Below, piece after piece: positions 55,226 to 64,000 of a DNA stretch of 64,000 nt. The stretch comes from Muscardinus avellanarius. Its lineage: Eukaryota > Chordata > Mammalia > Rodentia > Gliridae. The position numbers and the translations under genes were made by a program. The stretch covers positions 83,948,619 through 84,012,618 of the forward strand of contig OY726571.1 in assembly GCA_963383645.1 (NCBI GenBank). The letters run 5' to 3'. Under the pieces are notes generated by a model. That model saw only the letters and a program-made list of their open reading frames with translations, searched no databases and had not been told where the DNA came from. Within the stretch, counting starts at the first letter, position 1. Each line of letters starts with the position of its first letter.

Positions 55226-55439
55226 AAACCAGAAAAGATATCAAAAAAGGAGTTTGAAATACAGAAATTTTATACATGTCCTGCTAGAGATAGATATGCA
55301 TATGGTCCAGAACTCATAATGCTCATTTTTCTGAAGATAGAGTTCTATATAATGAAAAATTATGAGCGCGTATAGAAGAGAAATATATGTCTTCTGTTGT
55401 TCTGAAGAGGGTTTTCTTGCCCCTTTTCTGAAACACATC

Positions 55440-55570
55440 AGGGTACTGTGTTGAGTGCCTGTAGTCCCAGCTACTTAGGAGGCTGAGAAAGGAGGATTAC
55501 TTGTGCCCAGGAATTCAAGACCAACTTGGGTAATACAGTGAGTTCCTAGTTAAAAAAAAAACAACACAAA
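55440..55570 (+). mobile_element. Old 7SL-derived monomer (FLAM/B1-like)
   Basis: CCTGTAGTCCCAGCTACTTAGG...AAGACCAACTTGGGTAATAC with A tail. Confidence 0.8.
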
Positions 55571-56129
55571 TACATAATCAAAATAGATAAATGCATCATC
55601 AAAAAATTCTGTGATTGTTTGATTGCAGTATTAGAATAGTGTATTTTAAGATTGAGTTGATAGATTTTAGGAAGCCCCTAGGAATTCCAATTCTGTGAGT
55701 AAAACATTGCTGCTTCTGCTATGCATTCTAAGGAAGAAGATTGAGGCAATGTGATTTTATTCCAGTGGAAAAGCCGGGGCCTGCGCTGTCTCATGTCCAT
55801 CAGAGGTGGATTCGGTTAGATTTTATTTCAACATCCAGTGTTTCTATCCTGCTTATGTCTTGAGCTGAAAAATTAGCATAAGCCCTGTGGTGCCCGCCCT
55901 TCACTGCAGTAAAAGGAAATGGTCTCTACTTCTCCTCTGTGTGCTTTGGTCGCTCCAACCTTCTCTATCAATTACTGAATCTGGAGTTTGAGTCTTATCT
56001 GTACCACCATGTCAGTCAAGGGTTAGGGCTGGACACAAAGACCACTGTAGGTATTTCAAACAGAAAAAAGATTAAATGTAGGGATTTTTATATTTACAAA
56101 ACATTTGCAAGAAAACATCTTAGCATTTT
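55571..56129. other. No gene recognised
   Basis: Unclassified. Confidence 0.45.
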
Positions 56130-56590
56130 TTTTTAAACACCTAAACTTAAAACTACCCATAATTCCACTTTTGGACAAAATGAAAATTTCCATTCACACA
56201 AAAACCTGTATATGAATGTTCATAATGACTTTCTTTATAGCAGCCCCAAACTGGAAATAGACCAGAAATCAATAGTAAAAGTAAATGAACTATTAATGCA
56301 CACGACTTGGATGACTCTCCAGAAAAATTGAGTAAAAAAGCCAATCTCCAAAGATTATAAACTGAATGATTCTACCTATAATACTCTCCCAGTGATAAAA
56401 TTTTAGAAATGGAGAGTAGATTCATGGTTTGAGGGGTTAGAAATAGGAGCAGGATGGAAATAGAGAGGTTATAAAAGGGCAACACATTGTGGTGTTGGAA
56501 CCCAACCATCCAGTGACTTGACTGTGGTAGTGATGCGTGATCATACCTATAATAATGGGCAGAGGTTGCTTTTGCTAAAAACATGAACTC
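56130..56590 (+). mobile_element. L1 3' fragment
   Basis: ACAAAAACCTGTATATGAATG...ATAGCAGCCCCAAACTGG...GTGATAAAATTTTAGAAATGG is an old L1 tail without open frame. Confidence 0.75.
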
Positions 56591-57046
56591 TTCACTTAGG
56601 CCTACAAATATAAAACCTTGGCATCTTTGCCTTCATTTTATATCCATCTCCTTTGCTCTGAGGGAGTCACTTGGATTCCAGGAAAAACCAGTCTGATCAA
56701 TATATATCTTGTGCAGGGTAAAAACTACCTCTGAAGCTAACAATTTTCTTACTCTCAAAGACAGGGCCTGGCCTAATCTTGAGTTAATAATCAATCAGGT
56801 CACAGTTTGATCAATACTTCTTGACTGTTTATTTCTGGTCCCCTTTGTCTGTATAATCTGTGAGCTCATGCCAGTATCCCAGAAGACAGGGCTGGAAATG
56901 CTGTTCTCCATCACCTTACTGGATAGCTATACTGGATAGCTATTACTTTCTGTTTGGTTTCTAGGGCAAGTGGCCAGACCTGATCTGTTGGGGCTCCCAG
57001 AGTCAGACATCTGGCTTAGGTTTCCAGTGACATATACAACTAAATA
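56591..57046. other. No gene recognised
   Basis: Unclassified; a 10-bp ACTGGATAGC repeat at 56918 and 56930. Confidence 0.45.
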
Positions 57047-57215
57047 CAGCTGTCCCACAATATCCAAGGTAGACTGGTTCCAATATCCCCTCCCTCCACC
57101 TCACATATATCAATATCCACAGGTGTTCAAGTCTCTTATGGAAAAAGGGGTAGTATTTGCATATAACCTATGTGTATTTTAAATCATCTTTTATTTTACT
57201 TTATTTATTTTTTTA

Positions 57216-57285
57216 CATTGTTAGAGATTGTACCCAGGCCCTCATGCGTGCTAGGCAAGTGCTCTACCACTGAACTACCTTTAAC
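57216..57285 (-). mobile_element. ID SINE monomer
   Basis: GTTAGAGATTGTACCCAGGC...GCTCTACCACTGAACTACC. Confidence 0.78.
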
Positions 57286-57296
57286 TCTCTAAGTCA

Positions 57297-57349
57297 TATT
57301 TATTTATTTATTTATTTATTTACTTATTATTTATTTATTTATTTATTTA
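57297..57349. repeat. ATTT microsatellite
   Basis: About twelve units, tail side of the next SINE. Confidence 0.93.
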
Positions 57350-57551
57350 GTGGTACTAAGGATTGAACCCAGGGGCATTCTATCTCCAAACTACACCCCC
57401 AGCCCTACTTTTTAATTCTTTATTTTGAAACAGGGTCTCACTATGTTGCAGATGGTCTCACTAAGTAGCTGAAGCTGGTTGCAAACCTACAATCCTACTG
57501 TCTCAGCCTCCTAAGTACTGGGATTACAAGTGCGCACCACCATGCTTGGCC
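57350..57551 (-). mobile_element. B1-ID SINE
   Basis: Complete reverse dimer. CTAAGTCAT on both sides (57290 and 57552) spans it and the ATTT run. Confidence 0.9.
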
Positions 57552-57733
57552 CTAAGTCATCTTTAGATGGCTTATAATATCTAATACAATGTAAATAGTT
57601 GCTATAATGCATTGTTTAGGGAAATAGTCTGTAGATACACATGCACAACCATTGTCGGCCTAACTACATAGTACATGATCTGAGGTTGTTTGAATCCATG
57701 GATGCAAAAACACATGGATACAAAGGGTTGACA

Positions 57734-58120
57734 ATATTGACATTTTGACCAGATCATTCTTTGTTGAGGAGGACTGGCCTCCTCATATTACAGGATGTTG
57801 AGAAACAAACTTTGCTTCTACTTATTAAATACCTGCCAAAATGTATTATTAAATACATATCAAAAATGCCTCGAAGACATTGTCCAATGTCCTCTAGGGA
57901 GAAAAACTGATGGTGATTGAGATCTACTATGTTATATTAAAACACAACTAGAGCATCATCCTCAGAGCTTTCTACTATTCTATAGTCCACAGCTTTCCTT
58001 CTAGTTAATGAAATTAATCTTCTCATGCTGTGTTGTCTGTTCATGCTCCTCTAATACCACAACAGCTTCTACCACCATTTTCCTTCCTCACCCCTAAACC
58101 AAACAAGAAAATCCTCTCTT
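57734..58120. other. No gene recognised
   Basis: Unclassified. Confidence 0.45.
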
Positions 58121-58125
58121 CCCCT

Positions 58126-60112
58126 ATTATGGTCAGGATTCTCACTGCTATGGCCCAAAATACCTCATGGGCAACTTAGAGGAAGGAAGGGTTATTTGCT
58201 TATGGTTCTGAAGATTTTAGTCCATGTATGTACTGTCCACTTTATGCTAGCTGCCAAGCAGGAGCTGGGACTGCAGGTCATTAAGGCATGATAGCTGGAA
58301 GTGGAGAGGTGAAGGAGAGAACATGCTGTTTGTGTATGCTGGGAAGGGAGAGAGAAGAACCAGAAACAGCCCACATACCCAGGGACGCCTCCTCAGAAAC
58401 CAAATCCTACTTCCAACATGGCTGTCTCATCTACCACATGAGGTCTGGGGGACATTCTAAAGCCGAATCATAACACTCTGCTCTGACTCTCCAAATCTCA
58501 GCCATCTCACAATGCAAAATACAGTTAGGCCATCTCCAAGAGTTCCCATTGTCTTAAGAGTTCCAGAATCACCCAAAAGTCCCAAGTCTCCTCTAAGACT
58601 CAAGGTAAATTTTTGAGCCCTCATAAAAATAAAGAGCAAGTTACATGCATCCAATGTACAGTGGTACAGAGTAAACATTAGTGTTCCAAAGGGGAGGAAT
58701 AGGACCAGAGGAAAAAATGAATGGGAACAAAATGGGACTGCAGCCCTTCTCCTATAGCCTGGTTGGCTGCATTCAGAATCATAGTTGCTCTTCTAGTCTC
58801 TATTGCTGGCAGCTGGGCACTTTCCACAGTGGAAATCTCACACTTCTAGAATCTCTTAATTCTGAGGGTTCTCATTTGCATATTTGGCTGTGTCCTCACA
58901 ACTTCGCAAATTGTTCCTTTGGGCATATTTGCAGGGATTTCAACCCTGTCACATATTGCCTGGCCACCCAGGCCTTTCTTTGAAATCTGGGTGGATGCCT
59001 CCATAACTTACTGCATCAAAGACAACAATAAGTGGCTCCAAGATCAACTGCAAGCATGAACCACAGTTATGCTCTCTTTGATCATGGCCACCATGCCCTC
59101 GTCCAAAATGGTCACAAAGACAGAATGAGTGATTTTTTTCGAATGTCCACCCTTAAATGTATTTCCATGTTTACATACTTGAGCCTGCCATCATGGGTGG
59201 GGTCTTGCCAATTGCTTAAATACTCTCAGGGCATCTTTTCTATAGTCTATGTGAAAAGTCTCCTTAACCTCTCTTTAATGGCCATAATTACTCTGGCAAC
59301 CACGCCTTCCTTGGCCCCAATTTTACACATGCCTTTCTGGCCAAACTGCAATTCTCTAAAATCTGTCTTGCTGTCTACTCGTGATTTTCAAATACATGGC
59401 TAACCATAATGCAGTCTGGATACTTTGCTGTTTTAAGATTTCCCTCACCAGACTATTAAGTCCATCATATTCAAATTTAGTTTCACACTAAGTTTCAGGA
59501 CATGGGCAAAATGCCTATCAGTTCTTTGCCAGAAAGAGCATGTGTGGCTTCTACTTTATTTCCCTACGGAATCTTTGTTGCACTCTGAAATCTCATCAGC
59601 ACTCTCCTTACTATTCGAATTTCTATCCACATTTTGGCCCTTCCAATTTTTCTCATAATAGAGTTCTAAAGACTCACGACCCATCTGATCAGACTTAAAT
59701 ACAGCAGTGACCACACTCCTCTGGTATCAATTTCTATTCCATGTGGCATTCCCACTGCTGTAATCCAAAACTCTTGACAACCATAACTTAGAGGAAGAAA
59801 ATCTTATTTGATCATAGTTCTGGAGATTTCAGTGACTGTTAGCGCAGTTTCCAAAGAGAAGGTGGGCCTGTAGGTACTCAGACATGATGGCAAGAAGCAG
59901 AGAGAAGGAGAGAGCTTGTTATCAGATCATGGAGGCAGGAGAAAGAGAGAGGGAGAAAAAGCAAGACAGAAAGAAACTCGAGGCTGCAGCAGCCTGGAAA
60001 CACTGTTGGGCTATGTCCCCAGGGACCGCTCCTCAGCAACGAAGATCCACTTTCAACATGGGTGCCATACCTACTGCATAGTCTGGGGTACATTTAAATC
60101 CAAACCATAACA
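58126..60112 (-). mobile_element. Complete MaLR (ORR1/MST-like) retroelement with two LTRs
   Basis: Two diverged but clearly homologous LTRs (58126-58475 and about 59720-60112) flank about 1.25 kb of non-coding internal sequence. CCCCT occurs directly outside both ends (58121-58125 and 60113-60117), the 5-bp duplication expected of ERVL/MaLR elements. Internal sequence carries no long frame, which is normal for MaLRs. Confidence 0.75.
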
Positions 60113-60123
60113 CCCCTTCTCAC

Positions 60124-60503
60124 TCTTTGTTATGGACTGGCTTTTTACCTTCCTCTAATTCATATGTTGAAGCCTTACACCTCAGTAGCTCAAAATGTGG
60201 GTGTATTTGGAACTAGTCTTTAAAGAGGTAATAAAATTAAAGCAAGGTCATTATGTGGGTCATAATCAAATATAATGGGTGTTCTTAGAAGAACAGGTAA
60301 TTTGGATATGAACACATGCAATGAAAATCACATGTGAGCATGAAGATGGTCAGCTGTCTGTAAGCAAATGTGGGAGGCCTCAGAAAAAATCCAGTCTTGA
60401 TTCTGGACTTCCAGCCTCCAAAATTGTACTGGAAGTAAATTTCTGCTGTTTAAGCCACTCAGTCTGAGATACTTTGTTAAGGAAGCCCCTACAAGGCTAA
60501 TAA
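60124..60503 (+). mobile_element. MLT1 LTR
   Basis: GGTGTATTTGGAACTAGTC, GGTAATAAAATTAAAGCAAGG, GGACTTCCAGCCTCCAAAAT and GTTTAAGCCACTCAGTCTGA are the standard blocks in order. Confidence 0.8.
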
Positions 60504-60602
60504 ACTGCCTTGCCATCTGTCTTAGGGAAATATTTCTTGAGAAATAGCCTTCATTTTTCATCTCTCACTTTTTTTAATACTTTCCTATAAAATTTTGTAA
60601 CT

Positions 60603-60770
60603 AACTAGGTGTGGTCACACACACCTATAATCCTAGTACTTGGGAGTCTGAGACAGGATCACAGATTCAAAAGCAGCCTCAGCAACCTAAAGAGAACCTA
60701 TTAAAATAAAACACTAGCTGGGGTTGTAGTGTGGAGGCAAAATGCCGTTGAATTCAAATTCCCTATTACC
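60603..60770 (+). mobile_element. B1-ID SINE, diverged
   Basis: Last repeat before the promoter region; ID half degenerate (GGGGTTGTAGTGTGGAGGC). Confidence 0.75.
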
Positions 60771-61639
60771 TCCCCTCCCCATTTTTTGCAAATATTTTAT
60801 TTTCAAACCCTAACACTATTGATTTTCTTTTACTTTCACATTTCTTACCAAGACAGGTGAATTTCCAGTGTTCGGTGGCGTGATAAGAGGTTGCAAAGTT
60901 GCCGGACAGACGGCACTGCTTCACTAACTTAGATTGTGATTTGAAGCGATGATTTGAGGTTATTGAGGGAGAGAAATTTGTACAGATACGCAAAGAATGT
61001 CGACAGGTAAGTTGGTCTCTTCCTTCTCGCTCACACCTGCTAGCCTCCCAGCATTTTGTCTCCTCCTCTCCTTTCTCTGTCCAATGTGCAGCTGCCAAAT
61101 GGTAGCTAAACTGAACAGGCACGGAGCTGACTCCACCTGGGTTTGAATTACTCTTTGAATCTGTCACGTCCAGGTTTATTGACCCGTGCACTCTTCTCAA
61201 CATTTCCTTCTGTTGCACTAGGGTGGAGCCAGAACCTTTCTGGTCCTGCACTTCCAGTCCTGCAAACCAGATCACTGTACTTTGGCTAGAGTTGGAACCT
61301 CTTGCCTATTTCTGAGACTCAGGAAAAAGCCAAAACAGCCAGAAAATCTGGCAAAGGGGGTGAGGTCCCGCATTCCTCCCCATCTGTGACCCCATTTAAG
61401 GCACTTGTGAGGTCCTTCAAGTAATGTAAATCCAGATTAAAAAAAAAAAAAGGTACAGATTTCCAGGAATTATTTAAGCCAATGACCCCAGCTCTGTGAT
61501 GCCTGGATTTGGAATTCAGGGCTGTTTCCCAGCAAAAAGGGCAGCCCGCAGTTCCTCCCAGGATCCTCCAGTGACATCAGGATTCCTGGGAGATTCAGGA
61601 GGGCGGAGAGAAGGATGCTGGGACGGACCCTGGTCGCTG
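60771..61639. other. GMDS 5' flank, repeat-free
   Basis: Apparently unique sequence leading into the CpG island; a 12-A run at 61440. A 169-codon minus frame (60766-61275) shows no motif. May hold upstream regulatory sequence. Confidence 0.5.
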
Positions 61640-62400
61640 AAGGCCTACGGAGAGAAAGAGAGAGAGACAGAAGCCGGCGCCACCACCGAACTTCCTCTTC
61701 CCCGAGGCTGCGGCCGAGGCCCCGCCCCCCATGCGCGCGCCGCGAGGGGGCGTGGCCAGCGCGGCCGCCGGCGAGGGGCGTGGCTAGGGAGCCGCAGGCG
61801 GGGGCGGGGCCTGCCGCAGGCAGCGTCGCCGGCTGACGCGCTGACGCGGCGCCCGCCGGACCGCTGCTCGGACGCCCCGCCCCCGGCCCGCCCTGGCCCC
61901 GCCTCCGGCCCGCCCCCGTCCGGCCTCCCGCGCGCCCCTGTCACACTGTGGCGGCCGGCCGCGCGGTGCGCTCGCCCTCCTCCTGCAGCCCGGCGAGGCC
62001 GATCGCCCTCGGGCACACCCCCGCGCCCGCTGCCCTGCCCTGCCCTGGGCCCCACGCCCGCCCGCACGCTCTCCTGCCCGCCCGCGGCGACATGGCACAC
62101 GCGCCGGCAAGCTGCCCCAGCCCCCGGGGCTCCGGCGATGGAGAGATGGGCAAGCCCAGGAAGGTGGCGCTCATCACTGGCATCACCGGCCAGGTGAGTG
62201 CGGAGGCGGGCGCGAGCCGGGCCTGCGGACGCCTGGCACGTGTGCGCGACCCCTCCGCCCGGGCTGCCCGCGTCGCCTGGATCCGGGCGTCCCGGAAGGT
62301 GTCTGCTGCCGGCGGTGGGACCGACGTGCGGCGGGGGTGTGTTGCACGTGGAGGGCGGGGAGGTATCACTGGCCTCTGAGGATCTTGCTCCGGGGGCTTG
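61640..62400 (+). promoter_or_regulatory. GMDS: CpG island and promoter/5'UTR region of GMDS
   Basis: Base composition switches abruptly from AT-balanced repeats to very GC- and CpG-rich unique sequence centred on exon 1. GC boxes of the Sp1 type are visible near 61717, 61801, 61874 and 61900, with GGGCGTGGC Kruppel-like boxes near 61749 and 61776. No TATA box is seen, as expected of a housekeeping CpG-island promoter. An ETS-like CTTCCTCTTCC lies at 61691. No repeat interrupts it. The transcription start cannot be placed from sequence alone. CpG-island promoters are often bidirectional, and a divergent transcript toward lower coordinates is possible but not shown. Confidence 0.85.
62092..62193 (+). 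CDS. GMDS: GMDS exon 1 (coding part): GDP-mannose 4,6-dehydratase, N-terminal 34 codons
   Basis: GMDS converts GDP-mannose to GDP-4-keto-6-deoxymannose in the cytosol, the first step of de novo GDP-fucose synthesis. The exon starts at an ATG with strong context (G at -3, G at +4). It encodes a Gly/Ser/Pro-rich leader followed by [11 protein letters not shown], the first beta strand and first half of the Rossmann NADP-binding loop (GxxGxxG); the last glycine of that loop must lie in exon 2. Exon 1 is exactly 34 codons, so the intron is phase 0. The donor is CAG/GTGAGT at 62191-62199. From memory, the human protein begins almost identically, with Arg, Ala and Asn where this copy has Ser7, Pro11 and Lys24. 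The remaining exons lie beyond the right edge; GMDS introns are very long in mammals. The frame stays open upstream to at least 61948, but without an in-frame ATG seen there. Confidence 0.95.
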
Positions 62401-63129
62401 AGCTTGTGTTCTGCACGAGAGGGGGCAGGACCACCCTCGCTCACCTGTCGGCCAGGTGATCGCAGCGTTGATTGAATTCTCCCAGCCCAAGAGAGTGCGG
62501 TTGGGATTTCAGGCTTTGCAGATCCTAGTGCTTGAGAAGGGAAACGAACCAGTTATCTCGCTATGATTATGAATTGGAGTCCTCTTGCTTTAGATCGCTT
62601 AACTCCAGTGCTTGGAGGGCAGGGAAGGGGGTGCCTTTGCTGTTATGGTTTCCCCTCACTAGATGATCTGATAGGAAAGAAAAAGTAAAAGTAAGTCGTA
62701 CCTTGGAGTCCTCTCCTAGGAAACATTTGAGTGTGGGGATGGGAGATTCACAACAACTTTTTAAATTGCACGAACTTCTGAGATTCCTCTCCATACATTT
62801 TGCAGGTATCTGACAGATGGGTCTAGAACTGAAGGTAGCGTTTCCTTTTCCAAAGATATGAATGAGTTCTTTGGGGGAACTCATCGTAATCGGATGGAGC
62901 TGTCCCGAATGTTGGAGCCCTAAGTTGCAGGCTGATGGTGCCTAGTTTGTGATAGTTGTCTCCTAGAGGTGTTGCAACAGGTTGGCTGGACCACTGCATC
63001 TTCTTAGCAAGCGTGTTGTTTTAGATTCAGCAGTAACCAAATGATCATTGCCCACTTACTGATCTAGGAGGAAAAATGCCTGGGTCACTGGAAAGCTCCT
63101 GGTGGTGACCAATAGAATGCTGAAAAGAT

Positions 63130-63310
63130 GATAACGAAGATGATGATCACAGCTAATACCTATTGTGCTTACCTTTGCAACTCTCATTTCTCACAGTAAA
63201 CTCCTAGTTATTTTCACTTTGTAGACGTGGAAATTGAGGCTTAGGAATTTAGATTTGCCTGAGGTCAGACAGCTGGGAAGTGTTCAGTTGGAATTGAAAC
63301 TTTGCTCTCA
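63130..63310 (+). mobile_element. MIR in GMDS intron 1
   Basis: AGCTAATACCTATTGTGCTTACC...GACGTGGAAATTGAGGCTTAGG...CTGAGGTCAGACAGCTGGGAA. Confidence 0.85.
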
Positions 63311-63560
63311 GAGCTTCCTAGCATTAGAAAAGAAGTTGAAATTGGTCAGACTTGCAGTCCCAGAATATTAGATAATTTCAATTATTTACTGGATATTGAA
63401 GAATTCCTAGTTTTTTTGTGCATCTTGAAAACTTGAAAATTGGTAAGAGGGTAGTTAGAAGGACCCAAGGTTGAAAGAAAACCCATAAAGTCAGGCAGTG
63501 AGATAGGTCAGGGCCTACGTACTTTTCTCTTTCTCTGTGTCTCTTTCTCTCTTTTTTTGT

Positions 63561-63626
63561 ATGGTGCTAGGGATGGAGCCCAGGGCTTTGTAGGCATTTT
63601 CTACCCCTGAGCTACACCCCCAACCC
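63561..63626 (-). mobile_element. ID SINE monomer in GMDS intron 1
   Basis: TGGTGCTAGGGATGGAGCCC...CCTGAGCTACACCCCCAACC, T-rich tail side at 63540. Confidence 0.82.
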
Positions 63627-64000
63627 TGACTTCTCTCTTTTTTAATGCAAGGGACCTTTCTGCAGAGTATTTCTCCTTGTTCCAGGTTCTCAGACTGGGT
63701 TGCAGCTTAAATATATACTAAATTTATGTAAACTCTTAAAAGCAGAGATCTTTTTAGTGTCATCAAGAAATCAGTTAAGATGATAGTGTGCTGTGTTGGT
63801 ATGGCTTATACTAATTTAAGCAATATGAATCAGTGCAGGTTCGAGACAGAACGTGCTGTAGACCTCTGAGAGTGGTCATTTGGGTGGCCAGGAAGGCTTG
63901 GAAGTGGCCTGGTGTGTCCTACAGGCTGCAGCTGGGGGTGAGGGCGTCCACTTGGAGCACTACACTCAATATACCCTGGCCGGAATTTCTGGGCTCCTTT

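Larger units (their letters stand above)
57047..57733. mobile_element. Third Tigger-type transposon, interrupted by ID and SINE
   Basis: Left end CAGCTGTCCCACAATATCC, right end ACACATGGATACAAAGGGTTG, TA at both flanks. Shares TACAATGTAAATAGTTGCTA with the 22.3-kb copy. Carries an ID (57216), an ATTT repeat and a SINE (57350). Confidence 0.7.
62194..64000 (+). other. GMDS: GMDS intron 1, 5' portion
   Basis: Begins with GTGAGTGCGG after exon 1. The first 200 bases are still CpG-rich; the rest is ordinary intronic sequence with one MIR (63130-63310), one antisense ID element (63561-63626) and a T/C-rich tract near 63520-63560. No second exon is recognisable before the edge. Confidence 0.85.

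Noticed and set aside
60766..61275. 169-codon minus-strand frame upstream of GMDS
   Set aside because: No recognisable motif, starts in SINE sequence at its far end, no splice or promoter support.
61496..62197. 233-codon + frame and several long minus frames across the CpG island
   Set aside because: They are in other frames from GMDS and reflect GC-rich, stop-poor composition; Ala/Pro/Arg/Gly only, no domain.
1..64000. tRNA-like A and B boxes at many sites
   Set aside because: They belong to ID-type SINEs; none can fold as a complete modern tRNA with intact anticodon arm by eye.
1..64000. CRISPR-like or bacterial operon structure
   Set aside because: All regularly repeated sequence is explained by SINEs, microsatellites or the 53-bp minisatellite; composition and elements are mammalian.

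Overview
The window is mammalian nuclear DNA, almost certainly from a squirrel-family rodent (Sciuridae: ground squirrel, marmot or relative). The diagnostic signal is a dimeric SINE present in about 55 copies or fragments. It joins a 7SL-derived B1 half to a tRNA-derived ID half through an A-rich linker, the architecture known from B1-dID/MEN-type SINEs. Rodent MaLR (ORR1-like) LTRs, ID monomers, old L1, MIR and Tigger copies complete the picture. Family names are from memory of consensus sequences; no database was searched.

Only one host coding exon can be supported: exon 1 of GMDS (GDP-mannose 4,6-dehydratase, the entry step of GDP-fucose synthesis) at 62092-62193 on the + strand. It has a perfect splice donor and sits in a CpG island with many GC boxes (about 61640-62400). 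The rest of the right edge is intron 1. The roughly 60 kb upstream is repeat-dense 5' flank.

Layout: 1-9.9 kb, SINE-rich flank with MaLR and L1 fragments and a 226-bp tandem SINE duplication; 9.98-11.19 kb, an ORR1-like LTR whose CT tract has grown to about 890 nt; 11.8-25 kb, SINE clusters, L1 tails and two Tigger transposons; 25-31.6 kb, old antisense L1 and an unclassified stretch; 32.5-34.0 kb, an L1 5' end with two promoter-monomer-like repeats and an ORF2 endonuclease fragment; 35-46.5 kb, SINEs, a solo gammaretrovirus-type LTR inside a SINE (40885-41544), MLT1 LTRs and a perfect 110-bp duplication; 47432-52101, the youngest element; 52.3-60.5 kb, MLT1/MaLR LTRs, a third Tigger, a 3 x 53-bp minisatellite and a complete MaLR element with both LTRs; 60.8-64 kb, the GMDS promoter, exon 1 and intron.

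The most notable object is a 4,670-bp minus-strand, betaretrovirus-like (class II) provirus at 47432-52101. Its two 324-bp LTRs appear identical base for base, it has a 6-bp target duplication (CCAGAG), a tRNA-Ile primer-binding site, and a single open 1,091-codon gag-pol frame. A large internal deletion joins capsid directly to the middle of reverse transcriptase in frame, removing nucleocapsid, protease and the front of RT, while RNase H and integrase keep every catalytic residue. Env is cut to a 131-codon membrane-anchored remnant. It resembles in logic the deleted mouse IAP class that makes a gag-pol fusion, and implies recent mobilisation by a helper in trans.
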